Assembly: GCF_021134715.1 (NCBI RefSeq) | Contig: NC_060022.1 | Location: forward strand, 1,245,001-1,309,000 | Length of the DNA stretch: 64,000 bases | Reading direction: 5' to 3' | DNA from: Daphnia pulex | Taxonomy: Eukaryota > Arthropoda > Branchiopoda > Diplostraca > Daphniidae | Part shown: positions 1-11,212 of the stretch, piece after piece | How the letters are laid out: every line of letters begins with the position of its first letter | Numbering within the stretch: position 1 is the stretch's first letter | Translations under genes and position numbers: made by a program | The notes under the pieces: generated by a model | Databases searched by the model: none | What the model saw: the letters and a program-made list of their open reading frames with translations, nothing else | What the model was told of the DNA's origin: nothing

Positions 1-452
1 CAGCACTTTTACTTTCCATTTCATGCGGGTCTGCAACGAACGAACATCTATGGTCTACACAATTGTAATTCTCATCGTTGTAGCGGCGATTTCATCCATT
101 CCGGCTTAACCTGCCTTCCGTGAAAGTCGAATGGCTAAAATCACCAATAGCAGTTTACAATCCTGAGATCTCGATAGCAACAGCTGGCGATTGAGGGTGC
201 ATATGGACTAGTCTAGCAAGAACAAGTGCTGTAAAAAAAGAAAACGGAGTGAAAGCTCAGAGGTGTGTAAAAAAAAAAACTAGTCGATTATAAGAAAATG
301 CAACAGAGAAAATTGGAGAGTTATAGCCAATAGGAAACACCCAAATCTTAAGACCAAGCGAGCAGTAATTAACGAATAACGCGGAGAGGGCAAACAATTT
401 CTCCATACAAAATTTTAGGTCAAGAGCAGATTGCTCCTTGTCTTTCTCAACG

Positions 453-490
453 TATAAATAAGAGAGTGATACATACAGAAGTCATCAGTT
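453..490 (+). promoter_or_regulatory. Core promoter of A1 (TATA + initiator)
   Basis: TATAAATA at 453-460 and ATCAGTT initiator at 484-490. The outer span is 38 nt, the same as in every intact cluster A gene. The predicted start lies about 35 nt before the ATG at 522. Confidence 0.75.
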
Positions 491-521
491 ACATTCAGCT
501 AACCGACCAATAACCAGCATC

Positions 522-1235
522 ATGAAATTGGTGAGTTCCCTTAGTAGTTATTTTTTTAATCAATAACTTAAAATACAGTTAGATTAAAATCTAGAAATAA
601 TAAAAACCTAACTAATTCAGATATTCCTGCATTTTTTAAAATAGTTCGTCCTCGCCGCTATCTTGGCCGTCGCCGCCGCCGCTCCTTCCAGTTACAAAAC
701 CGAAGAAGAGAAGTACGGAAAGGACTACAAATACCCCGAGATCACCGTCACTGGCCAATCTGATGAGCGCAACCTCGATGGCAGCAGCCAGTGGAAGTAA
801 GTCGATCCTATTTGATTGTTACGCAAATTTTTTAGCAAATTGCCACACGCTAACAAACATTCTTTTAAATATTATAGCTACGCCCAATCCGACTACGCCA
901 CCCGTGCCGAATCCCAGGCCCAGAAGAAATTCACCGTCACCACCGTCGATGATTACGGCAAAGAAACCAAAGAGGAAGTCTACGGAAACACCAACCAAGG
1001 ATCCTCCTACTGGGTTTCCCCTGAAGGCGAGAAATTCACTTTGACCTGGGTCGCCGATGATGCCGGATTCCAGCCAAAGGGTGACCACTTGCCCGTCGCT
1101 CCCGTCCACGTCTACGAGCTCCCAGTTGCCCCAGTCCATGAGTACGTTCTCCCCGTTGCCCCCGTCCACGAATACGAACTCCCCGTTGCTCCAGTCCACA
1201 TTCCATTCAACGGAAAGGGCTACAAGATCTATTAA
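522..1235 (+). CDS. A1: CPR cuticular protein, ELPVAPVH-repeat type
   Basis: Exons 522-530, 645-796 and 878-1235 encode 172 residues. Residues 1-16 are a signal peptide ending in an Ala run before Pro. Residues about 55-126 form a Rebers-Riddiford (RR-1-like) chitin-binding domain, with GSSYWVSPEG at 95-104, ADDAGFQPKGDHLP at 113-126 and the aromatic residues Y, W, F and W expected on the chitin-binding face. Residues 125-164 are four LPVAPVH(E/V)YE units, followed by the tail HIPFNGKGYKIY. The start is the ATG of a three-codon exon (MKL) followed by gtgagt; both introns are GT-AG and the splice codon AA|C gives Asn. It should be secreted and bind chitin in the cuticle. It is the only cluster A gene on the + strand. 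Its second intron matches that of A4, so it probably arose by an inverted duplication. AATAAA lies at 1292-1297. Confidence 0.93.
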
Positions 1236-1659
1236 GTTATTGTTCCTTGAAGCAAGAAAAGTTATACGATTCGAATTTATATGGCAATGTAAATAAATGC
1301 CGACGCTCACCACCAAATTTTTTTTTCAGTTTCATTACTTTTTCAAAGACTTTTGCTGCAAAATGTTTTAACAAAAATTAGGTTGAATGTTACATTTGCT
1401 TGTAGCTCCTTCATGCTTGTAGAAGATGATGAGCTAAGCTCACGACAGGTTTATGGCGTCATTTTCTGTTAAGTAATCTATCTCTGTGTGGAACTGTTTT
1501 CGATGGACAAGTTTGTTTTCTTAACATCCCATGTCTTGAGTTAATGCTCTTTAAAAAATGGCCTTTTTGACTTCAGAAGACAAAGGGGGGAAATAGGGGA
1601 TCGGCACCGTTGTGAAAACGAACGAGGGGGTGGCGGCAGGTCCCTCTTGGTAAAAAAAA
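1236..1659. other. Intergenic, 3' flank of A1
   Basis: AT-rich sequence after the A1 stop, containing its poly(A) signal at 1292-1297. I see no coding pattern or structured RNA. Confidence 0.5.
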
Positions 1660-2960
1660 TGGCCTTGCTGCACTTTGCTTCAATTGTTTCAAGTTCAAAT
1701 ATCTTCAAATGTGATGGTTTACTCAACAGAAAAAGTTGTAAGGTACCAAAACAGGCCTGATCAGCTGATCTGCGCAGTCGTTCGGCAAATGAGATTTTTA
1801 ATGCTGAGAAAAAAAAAATCAGAGAGAAAAAACAGTTGCAGTCAACCGCCTAGCTCACGAATAAACGTAGTCTGTACTAACGATCGATTTATAATGAGCG
1901 CCATCCAAAATTGTCAAAAAGAAAAAATAGAGATCAATTTTGTCCTACCTTTATGCCTGGGAAATACAGCTAGGCGGGATAGGGTAAAGGGTGTCCTCGT
2001 GAATACACCCATATTCACATGGGCGTACACGAGGACATTGAAAGAAAGGGGAAAAAGAGAGATCCGTAACTTGATTGACATCGGTAGTTTTTCCAATGCA
2101 AGGGGATGCTGTGTATCTAAATAAAAAAAGGAAACATAAGTTACGAAAAATATTCACAGAATAACAGAACAACCACAACAAGTCAGGAAAAGTTGAAAAT
2201 GAGACACTGGGTAAACTCTAATTGTTAATAAAAATGGGTCAATTCAAGGTTTAAATGTAATACACTTGCATTGATGCAGGTGATGCAACAATAAAATATC
2301 TAGCAGGTTGTGAAGGATAATTAACCAAAAACATTACCTAAGCGGTGATGCTGACATATTTGGTGATGACAGGTGAGACAGACAGACTGATGACAGACCC
2401 AGAACTTGTGTATCATATGTTGTTACGATGGCTGGCTCTGGCCTCAAATCTGCACAAAAGAAAAAAATGTTACATAGCACAAACAAAATGCAATACATCG
2501 ACAGGGGGCTTGCATGTGCTGAACTGATATTTCACAAATTTAGAACAGGTTTAACTTTACTCATTAAGCTCCCATATAATCATTGCATTTCTATTCTTAG
2601 TTTTATTTACCCGCCAAAAAGCATCGAGTGGAGAGCATGGAGAGCTACGACATCAGAGACCAGACACATCACACGAGCCGATCACATTTTCGTATTGATT
2701 TGTTCTTGTTTTGTTTTTTGTTTTTTTCATTATTATTTCGTGCAGCCACGTACATTTTCAAAATAGATATCGTTCCGTTTTCTTTATATTCTCAAACTTT
2801 GTTGGCATATGCTTCGCGGTCTCAACTCTAAGTCAAAACTAAACGAAGCAGACGACACTTGCCCAATTTTCCTTCTTGCTTATTATTAGGCCTAATCAGT
2901 AGCCCTATGCATGCTTACGATTAATGCTATGCGATATCGATAGAAATAAAAAATTATAAA
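1660..2960 (-). repeat. Dispersed repeat family R, copy 1 (inverted)
   Basis: Read on the - strand, this stretch aligns in order with 37130-38475 and 52615-53735. Shared landmarks include an ATCGATAT-type left end (about 2930), AAGTGTCGTCTGC (about 2855), CTCTCCATGCTCTCCA (about 2635), GTGCAGATTTGAG (about 2445), an acceptor-like TTTATTTAGAT (about 2115), a hairpin starting CCTCGTGTAC (1997-2036), the GCTAGGCGGTTGA block (about 1850) and a right end near 1660. This copy lacks about 60 nt present in the other two just after the hairpin. I find no open coding frame shared by the copies, so it is probably a non-autonomous transposon or a decayed element of unknown class. The boundaries are approximate. 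Confidence 0.75.
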
Positions 2961-3420
2961 TATTAAACTTCCCCCTCAATATCCAAACCGCTCAAAACGA
3001 TAACCGAATAATTCGAGGGAATAAGTTTTAGATGAAAATAATAACATTTCTGTTTGGTATAATGGTCCGAACCGCCCAGGACCCTCTTGGAAGCCAAGAG
3101 GGAATAGCACCTTTCCCCCAGCAGGAAACAAAATTTATTAAGGGAAAGACGGAAAGACATAAGAAAAATCGCCTTTCTTTTTTGGGGGGCTTGTTTTTTT
3201 CCCTCAAAGCGAAGTCAGTTATTATTTTGGCAAGTGGTAGGAGAAATTATTTTTCCGTGTCCGAACTCTTTCTCTTGAACCCTTTCCTCAGGAATTCGTC
3301 ACAATGTTAATTGTTAAATCGTGCATCCGACGTTTTTAGGCTTTTCATAGTTTCTCCTCTATCTCTATCACGACATGTCGAATCGTTCTGTTTCTCTGTG
3401 TGACCCATCAATTGAAGTGC
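2961..3420. other. Intergenic
   Basis: No supported gene. The stretch is AT-rich with short homopolymers, next to the repeat copy and upstream of a TATA-like TATAAAAA at 3427-3434. Confidence 0.4.
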
Positions 3421-3614
3421 AGGACTTATAAAAATCTGGCTGTGTGACTGTGGTTTTTCCTGCTGAAACTAAGCCATTTGAGCCTCCTTGTCAAACTAAC
3501 CGCTACAGCAGCCAGTGAGTGTTCAGAAATCACATGTGAAAATAGTTATACCTGCTGGTAACACAGCTATCACAGTCGACAAGCTCTGCTTCACCTGAGA
3601 TTGCTGTCAACAAA

Positions 3615-3862
3615 ATGAGTGGCAATAAACGTAAGTAATACGCTTGAGCTATTTGTCTGTACACGGAAATCAAGTCTATATCCATGGTAAATAGCTCGAG
3701 TTCCGGTTTTATAGTTGAATCCAAATTGATGGAAAATAGGAAACTACGTAAGAACGACTTTTTGTTGAATTCACTGCTTTTGTATTTACACTAGCATATT
3801 CGATGTCGATGCATCGAATACCTTTGCAAGATTTGACGGCATCACAACACAAAATAATTTAA
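3615..3862 (+). CDS. Candidate 38-residue small protein (weak)
   Basis: A speculative three-exon reading: 3615-3630, 3715-3747 and 3795-3862. A TATA-like TATAAAAA lies at 3427-3434, the ATG context is caaaATG, and the splice signals look canonical (gtaagt, tag, gtaaga, tag). The joined frame stays open for 38 codons and ends at TAA 3860-3862, just before the convergent stop of A2. It has no recognisable domain and no obvious signal peptide, and such a short frame can arise by chance. I report it because the consecutive splice sites are phase-compatible; the function is unknown. Confidence 0.15.
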
Positions 3863-3866
3863 TAAT

Positions 3867-4549
3867 TTAGTATCCAGCTCCGGTACGTTTGTACGGGAGA
3901 GCGGGGGCAACGGGGAGTTCGTATTCGTGGACGGGAGCAACGGGGAGTTCGTAGACGTGAACGGGAGCAACTGGGAGCTCGTAGACGTGGACGGGAGCAA
4001 CTGGCAAGTGGTCACCCTTGGGTTGGAATCCGGCATCATCGGCGACCCAGGTCAAAGTGAATTTCTCGCCTTCAGGAGAAACCCAGTAGGAAGATCCCTG
4101 GTTGGTGTTTCCGTAGACTTCCTCTTTGGTTTCTTTGCCGTAATCATCGACGGTGGTGACGGTGAATTTCTTCTGGGCCTGGGATTCGGCACGGGTGGCG
4201 TAGTCGGATTGGGCGTAGCTGTAATATTTAAAAGAATGTTTGTTAGCGTGTGGCAAATTGGCTAAAACATTTGCGTAACAATCAAATAGGATCGACTTAC
4301 TTCCACTGGCTGCTGCCATCGAGGTTGCGCTCATCAGATTGGCTGACGACGGTGATCTCGGGGTATTTGTAGTCCTTCTCGTATTTCTCCTCGGTCTTGT
4401 AACCGGAAGGAGCGGCGGCAGCGACGGCCAAGATAGCGGCAATGACGAACTGTAAAGGAATATTTCACTTTTAGTCAATAATTTCTTTGGCGATGTGTTG
4501 ATGGGAAAAGAATCCTTTTGTTGAGTTTGTTATTCCTTACCAGCTTCAT
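3867..4549 (-). CDS. A2: CPR cuticular protein, GAGY-tail type
   Basis: Exons (high to low) 4541-4549, 4301-4449 and 3867-4218 encode 169 residues. It has a signal peptide (MKLFVIAAILAVAAAAP), a linker one codon shorter than in A1 (EEK instead of EEEK), the chitin-binding domain with SSYWVSPEGEKFTLTW and VADDAGFQPKGDHLP, then VYE/VYE/EYE versions of the LPVAPVH repeat. It ends in ALPYKRTGAGY instead of the GKGYKIY tail. A8 shares this tail, the 3' flank and intron 1 with A2, so the two are the closest pair overall. The start choice follows the three-codon exon plus gtaagg donor. Confidence 0.93.
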
Positions 4550-4578
4550 GTTTGTTGAATTCGGTTGATGTGTTTTAC

Positions 4579-4616
4579 AACTGATACTTTTCTTCTGGTA
4601 TTTCTGTGCTTTTATA
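4579..4616 (-). promoter_or_regulatory. Core promoter of A2
   Basis: TATAAAAG at 4616-4609 and ATCAGTT at 4585-4579 (reverse strand), 38-nt outer span. Confidence 0.75.
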
Positions 4617-5342
4617 CTTAGTGCCAGTTAGTGAAGGGAAATTGCAGGGTTTCAAACGAAATCACGGTTACTTCCTCGCCCAGTAGACCATGACCCAATT
4701 CTTATTGAAAACGTTATACATAGTTTGAAAAGTTTTCGCACAGCAGGTTTCGCATTCTCTTTTTCTATTCGTCTGAATTAAGTATTGCGTGATGTCTGTA
4801 GGGAAATCACGTCCTTCCTGTTATCTTCCCACACTTTTTCTAACTTTAAAAAAAATTTCCGCGCGAGGTTTGGAAATTTAATTGAGGATCATTCATGTGA
4901 TCGCGTAAAACGGGACTATCTAACGTTTATTTTTATTATTGCTACTTTGGCATGGGCATAATTTGGTTGATATCTTTCCTCTTTAACTTGACTAGTATTT
5001 GTATGAGACATCCAGATGAAGTCTAATTAATTTCATCGTTTCATTTGAAATGACTAAATTTCCCAAATTTCTTATTTAGTTTGATACTGAAAAATGAATA
5101 ATTTTTTTGGTGAATTCAATTATTTGAATTGTTCTTGAAATTTACTGAAAATTAAAACTGAATATTGAAATCATGGTATAATTCTAGAAGACCGTTCAAG
5201 CGATTCTCAGTATACTCCAAACTCGGATCAAACATTTCATCTTCTGTTATGTTTCAGTAGGTTAAAATAATTAAAGCAAGATTGATTCTGATTCTTTTCT
5301 CTTTATTTATTCAATAACTCCAACGATCGATAATTTAATAAA
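4617..5342. other. Intergenic A2/A3
   Basis: About 700 bp, strongly AT-rich beyond 4900. It holds the 5' flank of A2 and the 3' flank of A3; no other gene is supported. Confidence 0.5.
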
Positions 5343-6007
5343 TTAATATCCGGCTCCGGTGCGTCTGTAGGGGAGAGCGGGGGCAACGGGGAGTTCGTAT
5401 TCGTGGACGGGAGCAACTGGGAGTTCGTATTCATGGACTGGGGCAACTGGGAGCTCGTAGACATGGACGGGAGCGACGGGCAAGTGGTCACCCTTTGGCT
5501 GGAATCCGGCATCATCGGCAACCCAGGTCAAAGTGAATTTCTCGCCTTCAGGAGAAACCCAGTAGGAAGATCCCTTGTTGGTGTTACCCATAACTTCCTT
5601 GGTGTATTCCTTGCCGTAATCATCGACGGTGGTGACGGTAAATTTCTTCTGCTCTTGGGCTTCCTCGCGGGTGGTGTAGTCAGACTGGGCGTAGCTGTTA
5701 CACAATTAAACAGTTTAGTAAATTGCAAAACGTTTTAAATAAGAACAAATAGTTTCTACCTCCATTGGCTGCTGCCATCGAGGTTGCGCTCATCAGATTG
5801 GCTGGTGATGGTGATCTCGGGGTATTTGTAGTCCTTCTCGTACTCCTTTTCGTACGAGGGGTAGTTGGAAGGAGCTGCAGCAGCAGCGACGATGAGGATG
5901 GCGACGATGAACTGTAAAAGAATATTTCACTTTTAGTCAATATGGAATTGGCGTGGATTTTGGCGATAAGCGAATCCTATTCTTGTGTTATTCCTTACCA
6001 GCTTCAT
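5343..6007 (-). CDS. A3: CPR cuticular protein, GAGY-tail type
   Basis: Exons 5999-6007, 5760-5911 and 5343-5694 encode 170 residues. The N-terminus after the signal peptide is distinct (APSNYPSYEKEYEKDYKYPE), as is the pre-domain segment (TTREEAQEQKKFTV, and EYTKEVMGNTNKG where A1 has ETKEEVYGNTNQG). The splice codon is AG|C, giving Ser instead of the Asn of A1. The domain core SSYWVSPEGEKFTLTWVADDAGFQPKGDHLP is unchanged, and three LPVAPVH repeats plus a shortened fourth precede ALPYRRTGAGY. Intron 2 is unrelated to that of A1/A2/A4/A5/A8, so this gene has escaped the intron homogenisation seen in those copies. Confidence 0.93.
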
Positions 6008-6032
6008 GTTGATTTCGGTTGATTTGTTGAAC

Positions 6033-6070
6033 AACTGATACTGTTGATTCGAAAATGTTTAGCTTTTATA
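6033..6070 (-). promoter_or_regulatory. Core promoter of A3
   Basis: TATAAAAG at 6070-6063 and ATCAGTT at 6039-6033, 38-nt outer span. Confidence 0.75.
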
Positions 6071-7201
6071 GTCGGGTGAAGGGAAATGAAAATACGAGCT
6101 CCGTTCCGGTGACCTATTTGTCTAGAGGACATGTATAGTTTCCTTTGGCAATTTTGTAACAAGAAAAGAAGTCTCCTGTTAGCCTTGTTCATTTGAAAAT
6201 GAATTTTATTATGCCTCTGGTGCACGCGCCGTCAGGGTTGTGTTGACGACCTTAAGAGCGAGTTTTAAAAAACACTGGGCATCCAAACTGTTTTGATTAC
6301 AAAAAATTCCAACCCAGCACACAACAACAACACAAATCTGAAAATGTATTGGCAACCAACCTTTCGTGTATACCTAAAGGGATGACGTAAAAAATTGGAT
6401 TCTAACCCTCTCTCTTATGTGTTCTATTATGTGGCGTGAGCGAAAATATTGAACCGAACTTTACACGTAGTTCTCGACCGGCCAAGCTTAGCGAGATTGT
6501 TTGGAAGATTACTCATTACTTTATTTTGTGTATAGGGCTGAACGATCGTCTTTTCTTGACACTGTTTATTTTTTTCAACAGTGAGCCAAATGAAATAAAA
6601 CCTTGCAGATTGACCCACTTTCCAAGACCAGAAGTAAGTTTCCATTGACTAGTAACACTTTCGATTATTCAAAAGATTAGCCTCCATCAATCGGCCTTGC
6701 AAGTGTCGACACGTTTCATTCATAGCATACAGCAGTCGGCAGAGAATCAAACCCTAAAACCAAAGCAGTCCTTTATAGCTTTTTATTTGACTTTGATTTT
6801 TTTACTACTAGTGGTAGAGCTCTAAAGGAAATTCCTTCTTCCTTTATTGATCGACTTTAGACAAATATTCGTGGAGGGCAACCAATCACTAAAGAAAACC
6901 TAGACCTACTTGTTAGAAAACTGATTGCTTGCATATTGCAGGGATAAAGGAAATGTTATCACTAGGTAGGTATCAAGGAAATAGTTTGGATTTCAGATCA
7001 GAATTTTTTAGTCCGCCTTTTCAGGCCAAGTCCAAGTGGTTTAACCTTCTCTTTTCAGTTTACCCAAAAAATTAATGGAAGCGCATTTCGATAATCTGCA
7101 TTTATTTTACTTGTTAAATATGTACACAAAATATTTTAAATATCATTGAAATAGAGTGAAGGGTCAAACATTGCTGCTTGAATCAATCGAATCGTGGTGA
7201 T
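6071..7201. other. Intergenic A3/A4
   Basis: About 1.1 kb without a supported gene. Short frames here show no domain, repeat or splice pattern. Confidence 0.5.
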
Positions 7202-7895
7202 TTAGTAGATTTTGTATCCCTTTCCGTTGAATGGAATGTGGACGGGAGCGACGGGAAGTTCGTATTCGTGGACTGGGGCAACTGGGAGCTCGTACTCATG
7301 GACGGGAGCAACTGGGAGCTCGTAGACATGGACGGGGGCAACGGGCAAGTGATCACCCTTTGGCTGGAATCCGGCATCATCGGCGACCCAGGTCAAAGTG
7401 AATTTCTCGCCTTCAGGAGAAACCCAGTAGGAAGATCCTTGGTTGGTGTTTCCGTAGACTTCCTCTTTGGTTTCTTTGCCGTAATCATCGACGGTGGTGA
7501 CGGTGAATTTCTTCTGGGCCTGGGATTCGGCACGGGTGGCGTAGTCGGATTGGGCGTAGCTATAATATTTAAAAGAATGTTTGTTAGCGTGTGGCAATTT
7601 GCTAAAAAATTTGCGTAACAATCAAATAGGATCGACTTACTTCCACTGGCTGCTGCCATCGAGATTGCGCTCATCAGATTGGCCAGTGACGGTGATCTCG
7701 GGGTATTTGTAGTCCTTCTCGTACTTCTTTTCGTACGAGGGGTAGCTGGACGGAGCTGCAGCAGCAGCAGCGATAAGGGCGACGACGATGAACTACATGA
7801 AAGAATTATTCCTTCAATTATTAGTCTATCCTCAAATTTGATTTGTTTTCCATTTTCTTAAAGAAAAACCTCTTGTCATTCCTTACCAGCTTCAT
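7202..7895 (-). CDS. A4: CPR cuticular protein, GKGYKIY-tail type
   Basis: Exons 7887-7895, 7641-7792 and 7202-7559 encode 172 residues. The third-exon protein is identical to that of A1 apart from E for V in the second repeat unit (HEYE instead of HEYV). The N-terminal linker differs (A-rich signal, then APSSYPSYEKKYEKDYKYPEI), resembling A3 and A5. Intron 2 carries the same variant (ttttttagcaaattgcc) as A1, the diagnostic that links these two oppositely oriented genes. Confidence 0.94.
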
Positions 7896-7923
7896 GTTGA
7901 TTTGACTGACTGATTGTTTGAAC

Positions 7924-7961
7924 AACTGATACTTTTGCTCGTCTAGTTGTCAGCTTTTATA
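7924..7961 (-). promoter_or_regulatory. Core promoter of A4
   Basis: TATAAAAG at 7961-7954 and ATCAGTT at 7930-7924, 38-nt outer span. Confidence 0.75.
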
Positions 7962-8883
7962 CTGGCTGGTGAGGTGAAGGGCGCAAACTAGGATTCGGGT
8001 GACCTATTTGTTTCCTAATAGGGCAAAGTCTTGGACGGTGCCTTACTACAGGAGTGAACCTCGCTCTCACTTTCTTTGCTCATTGGACATGTATGCTTTA
8101 ATTTCCATTTAGTCTTGAATATCAAAATATCTATCTAAGATATAGTTTTCGAGTATAATAGAAGCTAATCAGCTTTTGTTTTACCTTGTTTAAGTTTGAT
8201 TTAAAATTTAGATTATTGCTGTTGACTTTTCGATCCTGTAAACTTCATTTATTTATTCCCGTTCCTTTCCCTTATCATTCGGGAAATTTGATCATTCTTT
8301 TCAATTTATGATGTTCTGATCATTGAACTACTACGGCAGTTATGCATTAGCCAAATCTTTCAAGCTTTTGAACAGTTGATTCCGATTTGCCTATTATTTA
8401 TTTACACTACACCACGGTGTTAACATGGTAGCTACGAGAAAGCTGAAAATTGGTGCTCTTCGTTTAAAAAATCAGATATTGAAAGTTAGGTGCAGTGCGA
8501 ATGTTTAAAAATGGGTAGCTGGTAGAATAACATGTTATGGGATGAATTGATTGTTTTTTTTTTAGAATTGTATTAAGCCAACTTTGTATGGTCAAAGCAA
8601 TTTAGTCTACTTTTATTGGATTATTTGGCCGGATTGCTCCAATAATCGCATTGAATCGATTCAATTTGACTATTATTTTAATTTCTTCTTTCAAATTTAT
8701 TGGGTTGGTTGCACAGCACTCTTGCATAACCTGACGTTGTTCGGCTAATATTATTCGGAAAATGAAAATCTAACTACGAAAAATCCAAACGTAGAAGAAT
8801 AATTTCAAGTGCACGATTTATATTTACACCAACTTTTTCAATGCCATGGCACTGTACATTAGATGGATACAGTCAATAATAAT
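7962..8883. other. Intergenic A4/A5
   Basis: About 900 bp of AT-rich sequence with no supported gene. Confidence 0.5.
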
Positions 8884-9602
8884 TTAATAGATCTTGTAGC
8901 CCTTTCCGTTGAAAGGAATGTGGACTGGAGCAACGGGGAGTTCGTATTCGTGGACGGGGGCAACTGGGAGTTCGTATTCATGGACTGGGGCAACTGGGAG
9001 CTCGTAGACGTGGACGGGAGCGACGGGCAAGTGGTCACCCTTGGGCTGGAATCCGGCATCATCGGCGACCCAGGTCAAAGTGAATTTCTCGCCTTCAGGA
9101 GAAACCCAGTACGAAGATCCTTGGTTGGTGTTTCCGTAGACTTCCTCTTTGGTTTCTTTGCCGTAATCATCGACGGTGGTGACGGTGAATTTCTTCTGGG
9201 CCTGGGATTCGGCACGGGTGGCATAGTCGGATTGGGCGTAGCTATAATATTTAAAAGAATGTTTGTTAGCGTGTTGCAATTTGCTAAAACATTTACGTAA
9301 CAATCAAATAGGATCGACTTACTTCCACTGGCTGCTGCCATCGAGGTTGCGCTCATCAGATTGGCCAGTGACGGTGATCTCGGGGTATTTGTAGTCCTTC
9401 TCGTATTTCTTTTCGTACGTGGGGTAGCTGGAAGGAGCTGCGGTAGCAGCGACGATGAGGACGGCGACGATGAACTACAAAATAATTGCACCTTTTATTA
9501 ATTAATCTAAAGACAATTTTTTGTTTAAGGTTAACTATGACAAGATCTATAAGACTCAAAATCTAATAGATCTTGCATGTTTTTGTGTCTTACCAGCTTC
9601 AT
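8884..9602 (-). CDS. A5: CPR cuticular protein, GKGYKIY-tail type
   Basis: Exons 9594-9602, 9323-9474 and 8884-9241 encode 172 residues. The mature protein is almost the same as A4; the signal region differs (FIVAVLIVAATAAPSSYPTYEKK). It has four repeats (VYE, EYE, EYE, then HIPF) and the tail NGKGYKIY. Intron 2 shares a cttgcaaca-type variant (gcaaattgcaacacgc) with A8, pairing these two copies. The acceptor of exon 3 (tatag|C) and the AA|C phase match the rest of the cluster. Confidence 0.94.
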
Positions 9603-9624
9603 TTTGAATATACGGTTGTTGAAC

Positions 9625-9662
9625 AACTGATACCTTTTCTCTACAGTATCTGCGCTTATATA
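9625..9662 (-). promoter_or_regulatory. Core promoter of A5
   Basis: TATATAAG at 9662-9655 and ATCAGTT at 9631-9625, 38-nt outer span. Confidence 0.75.
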
Positions 9663-10560
9663 CTAGTCGGTGAAGGGCTGAATAGGCCCCATACGACTGA
9701 CCTAATTGTGTGGGACAGATCACATGATATTTACAAAATCGACAAACGAAGGAGTGAACCATTCTCTTTTGGAAGTCCAGTCGTATTATGCTACCCATTG
9801 CTGTCGCATTTCGTTCTCTGAAACATTCTTGGTATTTTACTGAACATGTTTCGCAATATTATATTTTTCTATATTCAATTCAACTGAATTAAATTTTGAC
9901 ACTTGGATTGCAACACAAATTCCATAAGTTTCCCATTTTATATTCAGAAATCGAACATTTGTTTCTTGATACTCTGATTGAATAAATTGATAATATAATA
10001 GCTAAAATCTTTTTTAACATTGCCTTTGATTGCCTGCTGCAATTTTGTTATAAAGAAACACTGCCTTTTTTTAATTTTATGCAGTGTGACTTAATTCATT
10101 ATGTATGTGTGTAGTTTCATTACAAACTTTCTTTTGAGTAACTTGGCATACAGATGCTGCTGATTCTGTATAATTGTGCATCGTTGTGCATGTTATTTCT
10201 TGGCTAAGACTGGTTTTTTTATCATTTTACACGCGATTATGCCATCTTATTAAAACGGTCGCTTCACACGAATACGTGCAATGGTAAAAATTAATTGAAT
10301 AGAGAATTGAAATGGTGTGTTGTTTAGGTTCGTAACCAAATGCGTTTACCTTGATCGAGTCCGATCGAGTCGTTGAAATAATTTGCTGTTTAATTCTTTT
10401 ATTTATATGTATATTTAGTCTTGTGTTTGAACTTCAACCACTTTACGATTATAAATTTGGTATTAAAATTAAGCCTTTCGCTGCGCTTATTTGCACGCAT
10501 TCAACGTCATGAGCGATAACAAGCTACAAAAGCGCGATATTATATAAAGATGTCTTCAAT
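9663..10560. other. Intergenic A5/A6
   Basis: AT-rich, about 0.9 kb, with no supported gene; some of it may once have been the 3' part of the A6 locus. Confidence 0.4.
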
Positions 10561-10574
10561 TACACAATAGATAG

Positions 10575-11149
10575 CACGCAAGTGGTCACCCTGCAAGAGG
10601 GCTTTCGGGCGAGTAAGTCTAGTTAACGCGATGGCGATCTTCTGTGGCGTAACAGATGAAGCGTGCCCGTCTAAATATCTTATTTGTCATGTAATAATGG
10701 CCCAACGTAGTCGACAGCACTTATCTTCGGGTTGCTTTGCTGCTGGGTTTGCTGCTGGGTTTCGGAAACCACATCTGAAAGCGGGAGGTGCCATCCGATA
10801 GAGCGTAACTGTTTGTCGGCAATTGGAAAATAATTAAGGTCTCCGAAACGCGTTATGTGTATCGTTGAAGGTTAGGTATAAGCGAAAAATAGAGAGAGTC
10901 GTGATTATATACTTCCACTCGTTGGTGCCGTTGACGTGGCGGACGTCGGATTGGCTCACGACGGTGATCTCCGGTCCTTTGGCGTCGCTCCCCTCCGTCT
11001 TGCTGCTGGATGGAGCAGCAGCAGCAGCCGCGGCCAATAGAACCAAGATCAAGAACTAGCAAGTTGGAAAATAGAAATTCGAAACGATTTTATGGTTGAA
11101 AATGTATTACATACAGTCTAAAGAGAAATGCGCTGCTTACCAGCTTCAT
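10575..11149 (-). pseudogene. A6: decayed CPR cuticular protein gene
   Basis: Exon 1 (11141-11149, MKL) and exon 2 (10913-11055) are intact: signal peptide FLILVLLAAAAAAA, then PSSSKTEGSDAKGPEITVVSQSDVRHVNGTNEWK with a usable donor. An exon 3 remnant starts after an acag acceptor at 10808 and reads YALSDGTSR, like A7. After that the homologous frame shifts (the Q-rich ETQQQTQQQ block is in another frame) and the direct frame stops about 28 codons into the exon. Downstream, VDYVG at about 10700 and a GDHL remnant at about 10585-10600 sit where VDDYG and GDHLP should be, while the SSYWVSPEG-to-ADDAGF core is essentially gone. The TATA box is also altered. A short truncated product cannot be excluded, but it would lack the chitin-binding domain. 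Confidence 0.8.
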
Positions 11150-11174
11150 GTCGACTGTGTGTGATGAGTAACAG

Positions 11175-11212
11175 AACTGATGTTTATGATCGGCTGCAGA
11201 CGAGTTCATATA
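11175..11212 (-). promoter_or_regulatory. Degraded core promoter of pseudogene A6
   Basis: ATCAGTT is intact at 11181-11175. The position that holds the TATA box in the other cluster members (11212-11205) reads TATATGAA, a weakened box at the correct 38-nt spacing. Confidence 0.6.

Noticed and set aside
819..1316. 165-codon antisense frame across A1, with similar long antisense frames over A2-A5, A7-A9 and the B genes
   Set aside because: Mirror images of conserved coding exons; GC-rich codon use keeps the opposite strand open. They recur wherever a CPR exon 3 occurs and have no splice or domain support of their own.
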